A stretch of DNA of 64,000 nucleotides from Prevotella sp. tc2-28. GTDB taxonomy: Bacteria; Bacteroidota; Bacteroidia; Bacteroidales; Bacteroidaceae. Shown in pieces: positions 44,695 to 52,746 of this stretch (position 1 is its first letter; every line of letters starts with the position of its first letter). The stretch is taken from positions 186,001 to 250,000 of the forward strand of contig NZ_FNRE01000001.1 in the NCBI RefSeq assembly GCF_900107705.1, in the 5' to 3' direction. Made by a program: the position numbers and the translations under genes. The notes beneath the pieces are model-generated. The model was not told where the DNA came from. It saw only the letters and a program-made list of their open reading frames with translations, and made no database searches.

Positions 44695-45969
44695 TTACAA
44701 CAGATTCAGGAAGGTGGTGATGATGGCGGTATTGATCAGGTCAGCGAACATGGCGCCGATGATGGGGACAATGAGGAAGGGCTTGACGGTGTAACGGTAT
44801 TTATAGCATACGGCACTCATGTTAGCCATTGCGTTAGGGGTTGCACCTAAGCCGAAACCGCATATTCCTGCACACAAGACAGCGGCATCATAGTCGCGCC
44901 CCAAAAGCGGGAAGGCTACAAAGAATACAAAGAGCCCCATCATGACAATTTGGGACACGAGGATGACGATCAGGGGCAGGGCAAGACTCTGCAGTTCCCA
45001 CAGCTTCAGGGATATCATCGCCATACCGAGGAACAAAGACAGGCAGATATTGCCCACACTGACTATCCGATCCATATCAAGCGACTTCTCTGCCCTCACC
45101 CACTTGCCATCCTCCTTGTAACGGAGGAATCCCATGACGTTGCGCACGATAGCAGCTAATATCAAGGCCCCGAAATAGGTGGGGAACGTGATGCCTGTCT
45201 TGGTAAGTAACCAGCTCATCAACGTGCCGGCACCCATGACCAGCAAGATGCAATAAGTAGCCTTCGCATACTGCTGGAACTCCTGTTCGTTGGTGCTGAC
45301 ACGCTTCTCACGACCTGCTGGCGAAGCCTCGTCACTCTCGATACCAGCCATTGCGGGGTCTATCTCTTCATCCTGTGGCTGCATCTGCTCGTGAGTCAGT
45401 TTCGTGCGGATTATCTTCTCTGCCAGTGGACCGCCCAGCATGGAGCCGGCAATCAGTCCGAAGGTGGCAGCAGCCATTCCGATTGTACCTGCGCCATGCA
45501 GTCCCATTCCCTCGAGAACGCTAGCAAACCCACCTGCCGTACCGTGTCCGCCTGTCATTGAGATACTACCAGCAGCCATACCAATTAAAGGGTCAACGCC
45601 CATGAACCGGGTAATTCCCATTGGCATCAGGTTCTGCAAAGTGATGATGACCACCAGCAGGCCCAGCATCACCAACAGCGTCTTGCCACCCTGTTTGAGC
45701 ACCTTCAGGTCGCTCTGGAATCCCACGCTGGTAAAGAATGCCAGCATGAAGACATCCTTCAACGTGCCGTCGAACGACACCTCCACGTCGCACCACCCGT
45801 AAAGTGCCAGGGTGAGCAATGAGAAGATGATGCCACCACTCACGGGCGATGGTACGCAGTATCTCTGGAGCAATGCGACTTTTCGCGTCAAGACCATACC
45901 CGCCATGAGCGCTAAGGCACCAATGGCAGCTGTCTGTATCATATCCAGTTCAATCGTAGTCATACGCAT
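44695..45969 (-). CDS. gltS: Sodium/glutamate symporter
   Basis: A 424-residue inner-membrane carrier that takes up glutamate with sodium. It has two inverted repeats of five helices with GGHGTAGGFASVLEGMG in the first re-entrant loop and GFGLGATPNAMANMSAVCYK in the second, both conserved in GltS. The loop between the halves (residues 205-230) is long and acidic. It is 16 bases behind the virE-like gene and 41 before the outer-membrane protein, so the three may share a transcript although their functions seem unrelated. Confidence 0.93.
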   Translation of the reverse strand: MRMTTIELDMIQTAAIGALALMAGMVLTRKVALLQRYCVPSPVSGGIIFSLLTLALYGWCDVEVSFDGTLKDVFMLAFFTSVGFQSDLKVLKQGGKTLLVMLGLLVVIITLQNLMPMGITRFMGVDPLIGMAAGSISMTGGHGTAGGFASVLEGMGLHGAGTIGMAAATFGLIAGSMLGGPLAEKIIRTKLTHEQMQPQDEEIDPAMAGIESDEASPAGREKRVSTNEQEFQQYAKATYCILLVMGAGTLMSWLLTKTGITFPTYFGALILAAIVRNVMGFLRYKEDGKWVRAEKSLDMDRIVSVGNICLSLFLGMAMISLKLWELQSLALPLIVILVSQIVMMGLFVFFVAFPLLGRDYDAAVLCAGICGFGLGATPNAMANMSAVCYKYRYTVKPFLIVPIIGAMFADLINTAIITTFLNLL

Positions 45970-45985
45970 TCCTTTTTATTTTAAT

Positions 45986-48127
45986 TTATTTCTCTGTCAG
46001 CCAGTATGCCATGTGTTTCGCATTACGCTTGCTCTTGAAGTTGAACCGCACGTCGTTCAGGGCATTGCCAATCTTCTGGAAAGGTGTCTCAGGGTCGTAG
46101 TTGGGATATTTCACCGACAACTTGGCACTGATGTCACTCAGACTCCACCAGCTGGCTACTTCATCACTCGTGGGATTGGCAAACGTCTCGCCGATCATCT
46201 CCACCAGGTCGTTCAGTCGCTGGTAGGGCTCGTTCTCCTTGATGAGCATAGCTATCTCACTGTCGTTCAGCCAGTAACGCGCCCCACTGTTGAAGAGGTG
46301 CAGGGCCTGTGCGAAGATTTGTTCATGGTCCAGCGAGTCTTCGAAGTCAATGTTTCCCGTCACACCCACGCAGACGAACCGGCGGCTTCCCGTGGGATCC
46401 ACCAGGGGTTTCATCTGGTTGGTCGTCCCGATGAACGAGGTATATCGCCTGTACTGCCTGATGGTCTTGCCGTAGGGCGGACGGAACTTGACGTCAGCCG
46501 ATGAGAGCAGGTATTTCAGCACAATCTGTTGCGAGTTGGTGGTCTTGTCGAACTCGTCGATGTTGATGAGTGCAAACGAGGTCAGTGCGATGTTCAGGTC
46601 GAACTCGTTCTTGAAATTAATCTTGTCGTTGTAATAGTCGCGCAACTCGGGAGGCAGCAGGATTTTGCAGAATCGCGTCTTGCCACACCCCTGACGACCT
46701 ATCAGCAACGGTGTCAGCGCATTGCCTGTCAGCTGTCGGTCACTCTCGCGCCACTGTGCCACCATACCGACCAGCCAGTAGCGCAGATACATCGGCCAGT
46801 GTGGCTGGTCGGTAGGCACACGCTTAGCCAGTTCGCTGATGCGGTCTACCCCATCCCACCTCGGCAGTCCGTCCAGCCATTGGTTCACGGGGTCATACTG
46901 TTCGATGTGCATCGAGTCGATGAATCGGTTCATGTGTTTGTCAAATCCCCTCAGTCCCAGTTCGTTAGCCGTTAGCGACATACTGTTGCGCACCTCAGGC
47001 GTCAACGGGACGAACTCCTGGAAGTCCGAATATCGCTCGCGGTATTCGGGCACGCCCGTCAGCAGGTTCTTGCGCATCTCGTAGTTCGATTCGAGGAATA
47101 TCTCCGCCTTCATCTGGTTCAGGGTGTCGTCGGGCACGCTCTTCAGTGGACGAATCTTATGGCGCTTGCGATAGGCTTCCTGCTCCGTCACGCTATACAC
47201 CGTCTGGAAGGTTTTCTTCACCAACAGCTTGTCGCGGTTCAGTGCAGGATGCAGCAAGGTCAGCCCTTGGGCGTGAGCCAACGGAATGCCCTGGTCAAGG
47301 CACAGCGAGGCTATCTGCATCAGCAGCTCGGCCTCCTTGTTCTCATCGGGCAAATCGAAGTAATGCCCCAGCACATTTTCCACAATAAACTGCCAGTTCA
47401 GATGGTATGTTCGCGTGACGGTACGCCCAGGCATCAGCCTGTCTTCCTCGCGACTGATATTGACGGACTGCGGCTGGTCGTGCTTCAGCGTGTCGGCATA
47501 GAACGGGCGGGCATCCGGATTAAAGCCCATCTGCGGATCAGCACTCATATATACCGAACGGTCCAGGCGAGGCTCCAGGAACTCGATGTCCAGACCAAAC
47601 TGGTTCTGGTAAGCCCTTCGCGCCGTATCATATATATTATGGTGGAACTGACGGATGTCTTCTTCCTTCGTGGGCAACTTCTCGTTTCCTTTGGAGAGCG
47701 CGGGTGAGGTGCCGAACAACTCACCTCGGCACACAATCTTCACACTACGTCCCGAACCTCCCAGGAAACACATCAGCGTCTCAGGCAACTTCTTCGCCAT
47801 CTCCCTGATTTTCACGGCTTCCTCGTAGGTGGCACGGTCGTTCACCTCCAACACGACGAGTCCATTGTAGTTCATCATCACCCAATCGTCCTTCAACTTG
47901 CGATAGGAAGCCGAGAAACAAATCCGGGGCAACTTGATGCCACCTGCCCATTGTATGGATATCTGACCGTCTGGCAGTCTGTGCGGGTTCATCAGATGGT
48001 AAATCTCACGGTGGTACTTCACCTCCTTGTCCATCTTACCATTCCTGATGTCCTGAGCCAGATCCGCCAACTCGACACGATTGATGACTTCCGTCTTTCT
48101 TTTTCTTTTGAGGATAGATATTTTCAT
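45986..48127 (-). CDS. BT4734/VirE-type primase-helicase-like protein
   Basis: A 713-residue protein with an N-terminal BT4734-like domain (residues 1-260, GGSGRSVKIVCRGELFGTSP) and a C-terminal VirE/VapE P-loop domain (residues 400-640). The latter has LLIGRQGCGKTRFCKILLPP (Walker A), INIDEFDKTTNSQQ (Walker B) and FIGTTNQMKPLVDPTGSRRF (sensor and Arg). In mobile elements the VapE domain is a replicative helicase beside a primase, so a role in initiating DNA replication is an inference. The gene faces an HU-like gene across an iteron array and has a consensus promoter. No other replication gene of an element is present. Confidence 0.85.
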   Translation of the reverse strand: MKISILKRKRKTEVINRVELADLAQDIRNGKMDKEVKYHREIYHLMNPHRLPDGQISIQWAGGIKLPRICFSASYRKLKDDWVMMNYNGLVVLEVNDRATYEEAVKIREMAKKLPETLMCFLGGSGRSVKIVCRGELFGTSPALSKGNEKLPTKEEDIRQFHHNIYDTARRAYQNQFGLDIEFLEPRLDRSVYMSADPQMGFNPDARPFYADTLKHDQPQSVNISREEDRLMPGRTVTRTYHLNWQFIVENVLGHYFDLPDENKEAELLMQIASLCLDQGIPLAHAQGLTLLHPALNRDKLLVKKTFQTVYSVTEQEAYRKRHKIRPLKSVPDDTLNQMKAEIFLESNYEMRKNLLTGVPEYRERYSDFQEFVPLTPEVRNSMSLTANELGLRGFDKHMNRFIDSMHIEQYDPVNQWLDGLPRWDGVDRISELAKRVPTDQPHWPMYLRYWLVGMVAQWRESDRQLTGNALTPLLIGRQGCGKTRFCKILLPPELRDYYNDKINFKNEFDLNIALTSFALINIDEFDKTTNSQQIVLKYLLSSADVKFRPPYGKTIRQYRRYTSFIGTTNQMKPLVDPTGSRRFVCVGVTGNIDFEDSLDHEQIFAQALHLFNSGARYWLNDSEIAMLIKENEPYQRLNDLVEMIGETFANPTSDEVASWWSLSDISAKLSVKYPNYDPETPFQKIGNALNDVRFNFKSKRNAKHMAYWLTEK

Positions 48128-48163
48128 GTGTATTTTATAGTTTTAAGTATTTGAATTCTTCTG

Positions 48164-48195
48164 CAAATATACAAAATTTTTCGTCACAATGCAAA
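48164..48195 (-). promoter_or_regulatory. Promoter of the virE-like gene
   Basis: Minus-strand TTTG (48192-48195), 20 bases, TATATTTG (48164-48171). The first iteron begins 28 bases upstream of the -33 box, a good place for a regulator. Confidence 0.8.
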
Positions 48196-48222
48196 TATTT
48201 TTTTGAAAAAAATCAGCAATAA

Positions 48223-48344
48223 GCCTACATGCCTACACAATTTTCACTTAAACGACTGATTATCTGCACTTTTCAAAAAATCAAGCCTACACAAAGCCTA
48301 CACAAAGCCTACACTATGCCTTCACAAAAAACATACAGCCTACA
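48223..48344 (+). repeat. Left arm of GCCTACA iteron array
   Basis: GCCTACA occurs at 48223, 48231, 48285, 48296, 48307 and 48338, with a variant GCCTTCA at 48318. Steps are 8, 54, 11, 11, 11 and 20 bases. Most units are followed by CAA. The 11-bp steps put the units on one face of the helix. Confidence 0.85.
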
Positions 48345-48415
48345 CAAAACCTGCATAGGCTTCTAGCAAAAACGCGCTCGAAGAACCGCAAAATCTTCTA
48401 TTCAGACTATCTTCA

Positions 48416-48433
48416 AAATTCTCTAGAGAATTT
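48416..48433. repeat. 18-bp perfect palindrome, copy 1
   Basis: AAATTCTCTAGAGAATTT, fully self-complementary, between the two iteron arms. Confidence 0.85.
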
Positions 48434-48481
48434 AACCATTCCCTAGGCTACCAGCAATTACTGCCACGTATAGTAAGCCAT

Positions 48482-48499
48482 AAATTCTCTAGAGAATTT
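48482..48499. repeat. 18-bp perfect palindrome, copy 2
   Basis: Identical to copy 1. Centres are 66 bases apart, six steps of 11. The two copies lie near the middle of the array. Confidence 0.85.
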
Positions 48500-48608
48500 C
48501 AATACGATTCCTAATCAAAAAAGTTACAATCTCGCGCACTCTTTTTCGTTCCCTCGTATGGTAAATCTTTCTTTTCTGCGTGTTTTAGGTCAAAAAACAC
48601 ATAAATCG

Positions 48609-48712
48609 TGTAGGCACAGTGTAGGCTTTATGTAGGCTTTGTGTAGGCTCAAAAACCAAGATTTTATCGTATTTATCGGCATTTAAGCCACATTTTGTGT
48701 AGGCATGTAGGC
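48609..48712 (-). repeat. Right arm of the iteron array, inverted
   Basis: TGTAGGC, the complement of the left unit, occurs at 48609, 48620, 48631, 48642, 48698 and 48706. Read from the outside the steps are 8, 56, 11, 11, 11, the mirror image of the left arm. Flanking AT-rich tracts (near 48192 and 48720-48745) are also mirrored. Confidence 0.85.
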
Positions 48713-48795
48713 TAATATGAACTTTTTTGAAAAAATATTTTTGCAGCACAAACAACATCAAGAAACTCCAAAAACAAATATTTTCTAGAAATTTC

Positions 48796-48826
48796 TTTGT
48801 ATTCTCTCGAAAATATCGTATATTTG
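48796..48826 (+). promoter_or_regulatory. Promoter of the HU-like gene
   Basis: TTTG (48796-48799), 19 bases, TATATTTG (48819-48826), 25 bases before the ATG. Confidence 0.82.
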
Positions 48827-48851
48827 CATCAAATATAAAATAAAACGAGCT

Positions 48852-49235
48852 ATGAAGTACAAAATCAAGAAAGAAAGCAAACCCAACCTCGCCACCTTCG
48901 GCAAATACAAGGCCGTAGCCGTCCACGACAAAACCATCGAGAGCAAACAACTCGTCAAGGAAGTTGCCCGACGCATGTACATCCACGAAGGCACCATCAA
49001 CGGTGTCATCATGACACTCGCCGAAGTCGTCAACAGCCACCTGCGCGACGGCGACCGCGTCCGTCTGCCAGACTGGGGCATGATGAAACTCGAGATAGAA
49101 AGCGCGAAAGTAGACGATCCCAAAACCTTCCGCGCCAAGAAACACATCCGCGGTGTGCGCATCCACTTCCTCCCCAAAAGCGACGAAGGCACCCAGGAAC
49201 TCTACGAAGGCATCACCTTCGAGAAAGAAAAGTAG
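48852..49235 (+). CDS. HU/IHF-like DNA-binding protein
   Basis: A 127-residue member of the Bacteroidetes HU-like family. Residues 25-65 form the helical dimer core (IESKQLVKEVARRMYIHEGT and GVIMTLAEVVNSHLRDGD), VRLPDWGMMKLEIES starts the beta arms, and a 40-residue acidic C-terminal tail follows. It should bend or wrap DNA. It is divergent from the virE-like gene across the iterons, a pairing seen often in Bacteroidales genomes, so the two may act together on that region. Confidence 0.9.
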   Translation: MKYKIKKESKPNLATFGKYKAVAVHDKTIESKQLVKEVARRMYIHEGTINGVIMTLAEVVNSHLRDGDRVRLPDWGMMKLEIESAKVDDPKTFRAKKHIRGVRIHFLPKSDEGTQELYEGITFEKEK

Positions 49236-49288
49236 AAGACAAAGCCACATCCCAAAGTTCGCCTAAAACCAAATAATTCCCAACTTTT

Positions 49289-49425
49289 TTTCTTTATTTA
49301 CAATAAAAGTTGTATCTTTGCAATTGCATTCCGCCCTTGGTGGCAATGAAATTCTCTGAGGAGAATGGAGCTATTGGGCAGAGCACTACATATTAGAAGG
49401 CGTTACTGACGCTTTGTTTTTGGTC
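49289..49425 (+). ncRNA. Candidate small RNA after the HU-like gene
   Basis: TTTC (49289-49292), 20 bases, TATCTTTG (49313-49320) form a promoter with no reading frame behind it. The expected transcript has hairpins CATTCCGCC/GGTGGCAATG, ATTCTC/GAGAAT (loop TGAG) and AAGGCGT/ACGCTTT, the last followed by TTTGTTTTT, a terminator-like end. The RNA would be about 100 bases. I do not recognise its family; Bacteroidales-specific RNA families should be compared. Confidence 0.5.
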
Positions 49426-49615
49426 TTCGAAACTTCCACAATCGAATGCTGAACAAGAACATTGCAGATGTAGCTCCACGGGGTGTAACATATACTCTCC
49501 GTAGTGTGTCGTGAAGGTCGTGTACCTTCTGGCACACTTTACGGTGTATAATATACTCCTACGTGGGTGTTTACTCTGTCTGTTTTTCAGCATGGCTGTG
49601 GAAGGCCGCGAAGAC
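49423..49615 (+). other. Long imperfect inverted repeat, RNA-like fold
   Basis: Three nested perfect stems close the structure: GTCTTCG/CGAAGAC (49423, 49609), CTTCCACA/TGTGGAAG (49433, 49597) and ATGCTGAA/TTCAGCAT (49446, 49586). Inside lies CCACG/CGTGG and a long hairpin whose tip is GAAGGT/ACCTTC (49513-49529). The layout, a long closing stem, an open middle and a top hairpin in about 190 bases, resembles 6S RNA or a retron msd, but no reverse transcriptase is near and the family is not recognised. The strand is uncertain. Confidence 0.45.
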
Positions 49616-49779
49616 GAACGGGCAGATGTTAAGCACCACGTTTTTTATTTGTAGTAACCAAGAAAGTTAACCTGTCCGTTTTGGTGCACACGGACTATAA
49701 TATTAAAAGTAGAACTAAAACAATAGAATAAGGGAAAAATAAGCGTCATTGACATCCTTGGTTGACTGATTAACCAGAA

Positions 49780-49942
49780 TTACGACCTCAGGGAAACACA
49801 TCAGTCGGACAAGCAATTGGATGTTTACGCTCATAAAGGGCGTGGACAGTATGATTGTTGTCTGATGTGGGCCGTCGTAAGCCTTGGTTAAACACTTCAC
49901 AATTCCACGCCCCCTTTTCGAAAACGAAGAGAGGGCTTTTTC
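49780..49942 (+). promoter_or_regulatory. Structured leader with terminator touching the methyltransferase ATG
   Basis: Perfect stems TTACGAC/GTCGTAA (49780, 49874) and CACATCAG/CTGATGTG (49797, 49862) enclose GGGCGTGGA (49838-49846), which can pair with TCCACGCCC (49904-49912). A terminator hairpin, left arm 49909-49920, right arm 49925-49936, 11 of 12 pairs, loop AAAA, then TTTTTC, ends one base before the ATG at 49943. The two pairings share 49909-49912, so they exclude each other as antiterminator and terminator do. The rest of the 49236-49942 gap is described in the two preceding entries. Confidence 0.55.
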
Positions 49943-50941
49943 ATGTCAAAGAAGAAATTACAAAAATTACCACCCCATGAGATTATCAGAGTCTTTGAAG
50001 GTTTTGCAGGATATGGTGGAGCTTCATTTGGATTAAAACGCTCTGGCTTGAATTATAAGGTTATAGGAATGTCAGAGTTTAATCCATTTGCAAGCAAATT
50101 ACTCGAAGCAAATTTTCCTAATATTAAGAATTGGGGCGATATCACAAAGATAGATCCGAAAGAACTTCCTGATTTTGATATGTTTACAGGTGGTTTTCCG
50201 TGCCAGCCATTCTCTTCCGCAGGAATGCAAATGGGCGAGGATGACAGATATGGCAGAGGAACGTTATTCTATGAAATAATGAGGATTCTGAAAGAAAAAC
50301 GTCCTCGATACCTTTTGCTTGAAAATGTGAAAGGCTTCACAGCCAAGAAATTCGAGCCAACAAGAAACCGCATAAAGGAGATTCTGCGTGAATTAGGTTA
50401 TGGTGAACTTCAGTATGCAATACTCAACTCCTGCGATTATGGAATACCTCAAAATCGTGAGAGAATATGGATGTTTGCAATGTTAGGTGGTGTTCCAGAA
50501 GGTTTTAACATTGTTCCACCTAAAATGAAGTTGACAAAGAGGTTTGGAGATTTCTTGGATGTTAAAGCACCTGACTATCTTTATCTGTCACAGGCACAAA
50601 TAGAGCATCTAAAAGAGAAACATCGTATAGAATCTTTTGTGGTTGATGAGCCACTTTGCTTCGATGTTTACAACAAGAAGATAAAGACAAATGCATTGAG
50701 TATAACTATCACACAACCTGAGCACAATAGTTTAAGGGTAATTGAAGTCCCAAAAGAAGATGGTTTGGAAATCGTAAGAAAAATGTCCGTTGATGAACAA
50801 TTCCGTTTTATGGGATTTGAAGATGGTGAATTAAATTACGCAGGACAATCCTATTCTCAGTTGTCTACTAGAGCAGGCAACGGCTGGGATGTTAATTTGG
50901 TCGGTATATTGTTAAATCATATTTTTAGTCAGGTATTATGA
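49943..50941 (+). CDS. DNA cytosine-5 methyltransferase of a LlaJI-like system
   Basis: A 332-residue 5mC methyltransferase. Motif I is FEGFAGYGGASFGLKRSG, motif IV GGFPCQPFSSAG with the catalytic Cys, motif VI LLENVKGF, motif VIII NRERIWMFA and motif X near AGNGWDVNLVGILLNHIF. It should protect host DNA from the McrBC-like nuclease encoded next. It overlaps the next gene by four bases (ATGA). Codons are AT-rich compared with the housekeeping genes, which suggests transfer. The recognition sequence cannot be read from the protein. Confidence 0.93.
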   Translation: MSKKKLQKLPPHEIIRVFEGFAGYGGASFGLKRSGLNYKVIGMSEFNPFASKLLEANFPNIKNWGDITKIDPKELPDFDMFTGGFPCQPFSSAGMQMGEDDRYGRGTLFYEIMRILKEKRPRYLLLENVKGFTAKKFEPTRNRIKEILRELGYGELQYAILNSCDYGIPQNRERIWMFAMLGGVPEGFNIVPPKMKLTKRFGDFLDVKAPDYLYLSQAQIEHLKEKHRIESFVVDEPLCFDVYNKKIKTNALSITITQPEHNSLRVIEVPKEDGLEIVRKMSVDEQFRFMGFEDGELNYAGQSYSQLSTRAGNGWDVNLVGILLNHIFSQVL

Positions 50942-52740
50942 ACTTAGATTTAGGCTCTTTCGCATTTGGTACATACCTTAATGTCGGAACAGGCACTCCT
51001 TCATGGGGCACAGCGTTGGGACAATCAAAACCAGCATACAAATTTACATATCCAGGAGCAGAGGTGATACTCATTGGAATGGTTTATTGCTCCGTGCCAT
51101 TAGATAGGGTAAGCCTTCCTTTAGGGAAAGGTGGTCGGATTTATCAAGCTTCCGAACTTGATGAATGCCAAATTGCTTCTCTTTTTCGAAAAGTTTTTAT
51201 TAATGGGACAAGAATTGACTATCCTTTTATTATGGTCCTTGTTAAGGAGGATTCGGAAAGTCATTCAGGAAGAAAGAGTATTAAGTATTCTGATAAGAAT
51301 GCCTATCAGTATAATGGAGAACAATTTTCAAATTCCGAGTTTATTCGTCATGCTCGAAAAGTGTTAGGCTTAAACGAACAAGCTTGTTGGTTTGTATACA
51401 GCATAGAAGTATATAATCAAGATGAATTACATTTGTCAGCTGTAATTGTTGATGAGAATCATTCTATAAGATATGCAAATTCATCAGAACGACGAGATGC
51501 TTGGTTAGAATTGATACCTGATACATCCATTAAATCAGATTATAAAGGTGGACTAAATATAACAAATAGTGAAATACAGCAAACTGCTTCTTATTTCCGC
51601 CCCTACATCACAGCCATCAAATCCAAACCGTTTTTGTTACTTGCAGGTATCTCTGGTACAGGTAAGTCGCGTATAGTTCGTGAGCTGGCACGCGCATGTT
51701 GGGATGAAGGCACTGAGGAATATAAAGCACAGAAACCAAGGAACTTTGAGATGGTGCAGGTGAAACCGAATTGGCACGATTCATCGGAACTGATAGGCTA
51801 TGTAAGTCGTGTTAGTGGAGAGCCTGTTTTTGTAGCAGGAAATTTTCTGAAGTTCATCGCAAAAGCATGGGAAGAACAAGATGTTCCTTATTTCCTTTGT
51901 TTGGACGAAATGAATCTCGCTCCTGTAGAGCAATACTTTGCGGAATATCTTAGTGTGATAGAAAGTCGAAAGGCTGATGAAAAAGGGAATATTACGACTG
52001 ACCCTATATTAAAGAAAAGCCCAGAGGATTGGTATCGTATATTAACAAGCGAATTGACAGACGATGAAGACATACGCCATCAATTCCTTGAGGACGGCAT
52101 CTGTATTCCACAAAACCTAATCGTTGTTGGTACTGTCAATATGGATGAAACAACATTCTCATTCAGTCGCAAAGTACTTGATAGGGCAATGACCATTGAG
52201 ATGAATGAGGTCAATCTTTCAGGAGGCCTAGAAAACAAGTATGAGAGGATTGGCAAACTTGGCGCAGCTGAGCTAATCGGCAATGCTGTGGAGGGAGTTG
52301 ACATTTACTCCTCTTATAAGGAAGTTTGTGATACTGCTATTGATTACCTGCAGAAGATAAATGACAAATTAGAAGGTACGCCATTCAAGATAGCATATAG
52401 GACGAGAAATGAAGTGTTGCTTTATGTTGTAAATAACCTTCCTTATAAACAGATAGAGGGAGATGAAGATTCTGAGTATAAAGATGAGTTCGTAATAGCT
52501 CGTGCTTTGGATGAAATTACCAACATGAAGGTTCTTTCTCGAATAGAAGGAGATGAAACAAAGGTTAGCATGAAGTTTTTAGAAGGTCTTGGTGATACTA
52601 TCGAAGAGGCTCTAAAAGATGTTTTTGCAGAAATCTTTGATGAAGACGAAGATGAAGAACCATACAAATCAATCTCTCTTGCAAAGTTAGACGAGATGAA
52701 AAAACGTCTTTCATCAGGCTATACAAGTTTCTGGAGCTAA
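50938..52740 (+). CDS. McrB-like AAA+ GTPase restriction subunit
   Basis: A 600-residue protein with a 200-residue N-terminal domain of unknown fold, probably for DNA recognition, and an McrB-type AAA+ core. The core has LLLAGISGTGKSRIVRELAR (Walker A), FLCLDEMNLAPVEQYFAEYL (Walker B) and VVGTVNMDETTFSFSRKVLD with RAMTIEMNEV after it (the NxxD-like and Arg-finger region). It would translocate DNA and activate the nuclease of the next gene. The gene is coupled to the methyltransferase by ATGA and is 6 bases from the McrC-like gene. Confidence 0.9.
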   Translation: MNLDLGSFAFGTYLNVGTGTPSWGTALGQSKPAYKFTYPGAEVILIGMVYCSVPLDRVSLPLGKGGRIYQASELDECQIASLFRKVFINGTRIDYPFIMVLVKEDSESHSGRKSIKYSDKNAYQYNGEQFSNSEFIRHARKVLGLNEQACWFVYSIEVYNQDELHLSAVIVDENHSIRYANSSERRDAWLELIPDTSIKSDYKGGLNITNSEIQQTASYFRPYITAIKSKPFLLLAGISGTGKSRIVRELARACWDEGTEEYKAQKPRNFEMVQVKPNWHDSSELIGYVSRVSGEPVFVAGNFLKFIAKAWEEQDVPYFLCLDEMNLAPVEQYFAEYLSVIESRKADEKGNITTDPILKKSPEDWYRILTSELTDDEDIRHQFLEDGICIPQNLIVVGTVNMDETTFSFSRKVLDRAMTIEMNEVNLSGGLENKYERIGKLGAAELIGNAVEGVDIYSSYKEVCDTAIDYLQKINDKLEGTPFKIAYRTRNEVLLYVVNNLPYKQIEGDEDSEYKDEFVIARALDEITNMKVLSRIEGDETKVSMKFLEGLGDTIEEALKDVFAEIFDEDEDEEPYKSISLAKLDEMKKRLSSGYTSFWS

Positions 52741-52746
52741 ACATAT

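Noticed and set aside
48223-48712. CRISPR array
   Set aside because: Units are only 7 bases long with 11-base steps and are inverted between arms, so they are not repeats with spacers.
49423-49615. Retron msr-msd
   Set aside because: The fold is suggestive but no reverse transcriptase gene is in the neighbourhood.
49289-49942. tmRNA, RNase P RNA or SRP RNA
   Set aside because: None of the conserved sequences of these RNAs could be found on either strand.
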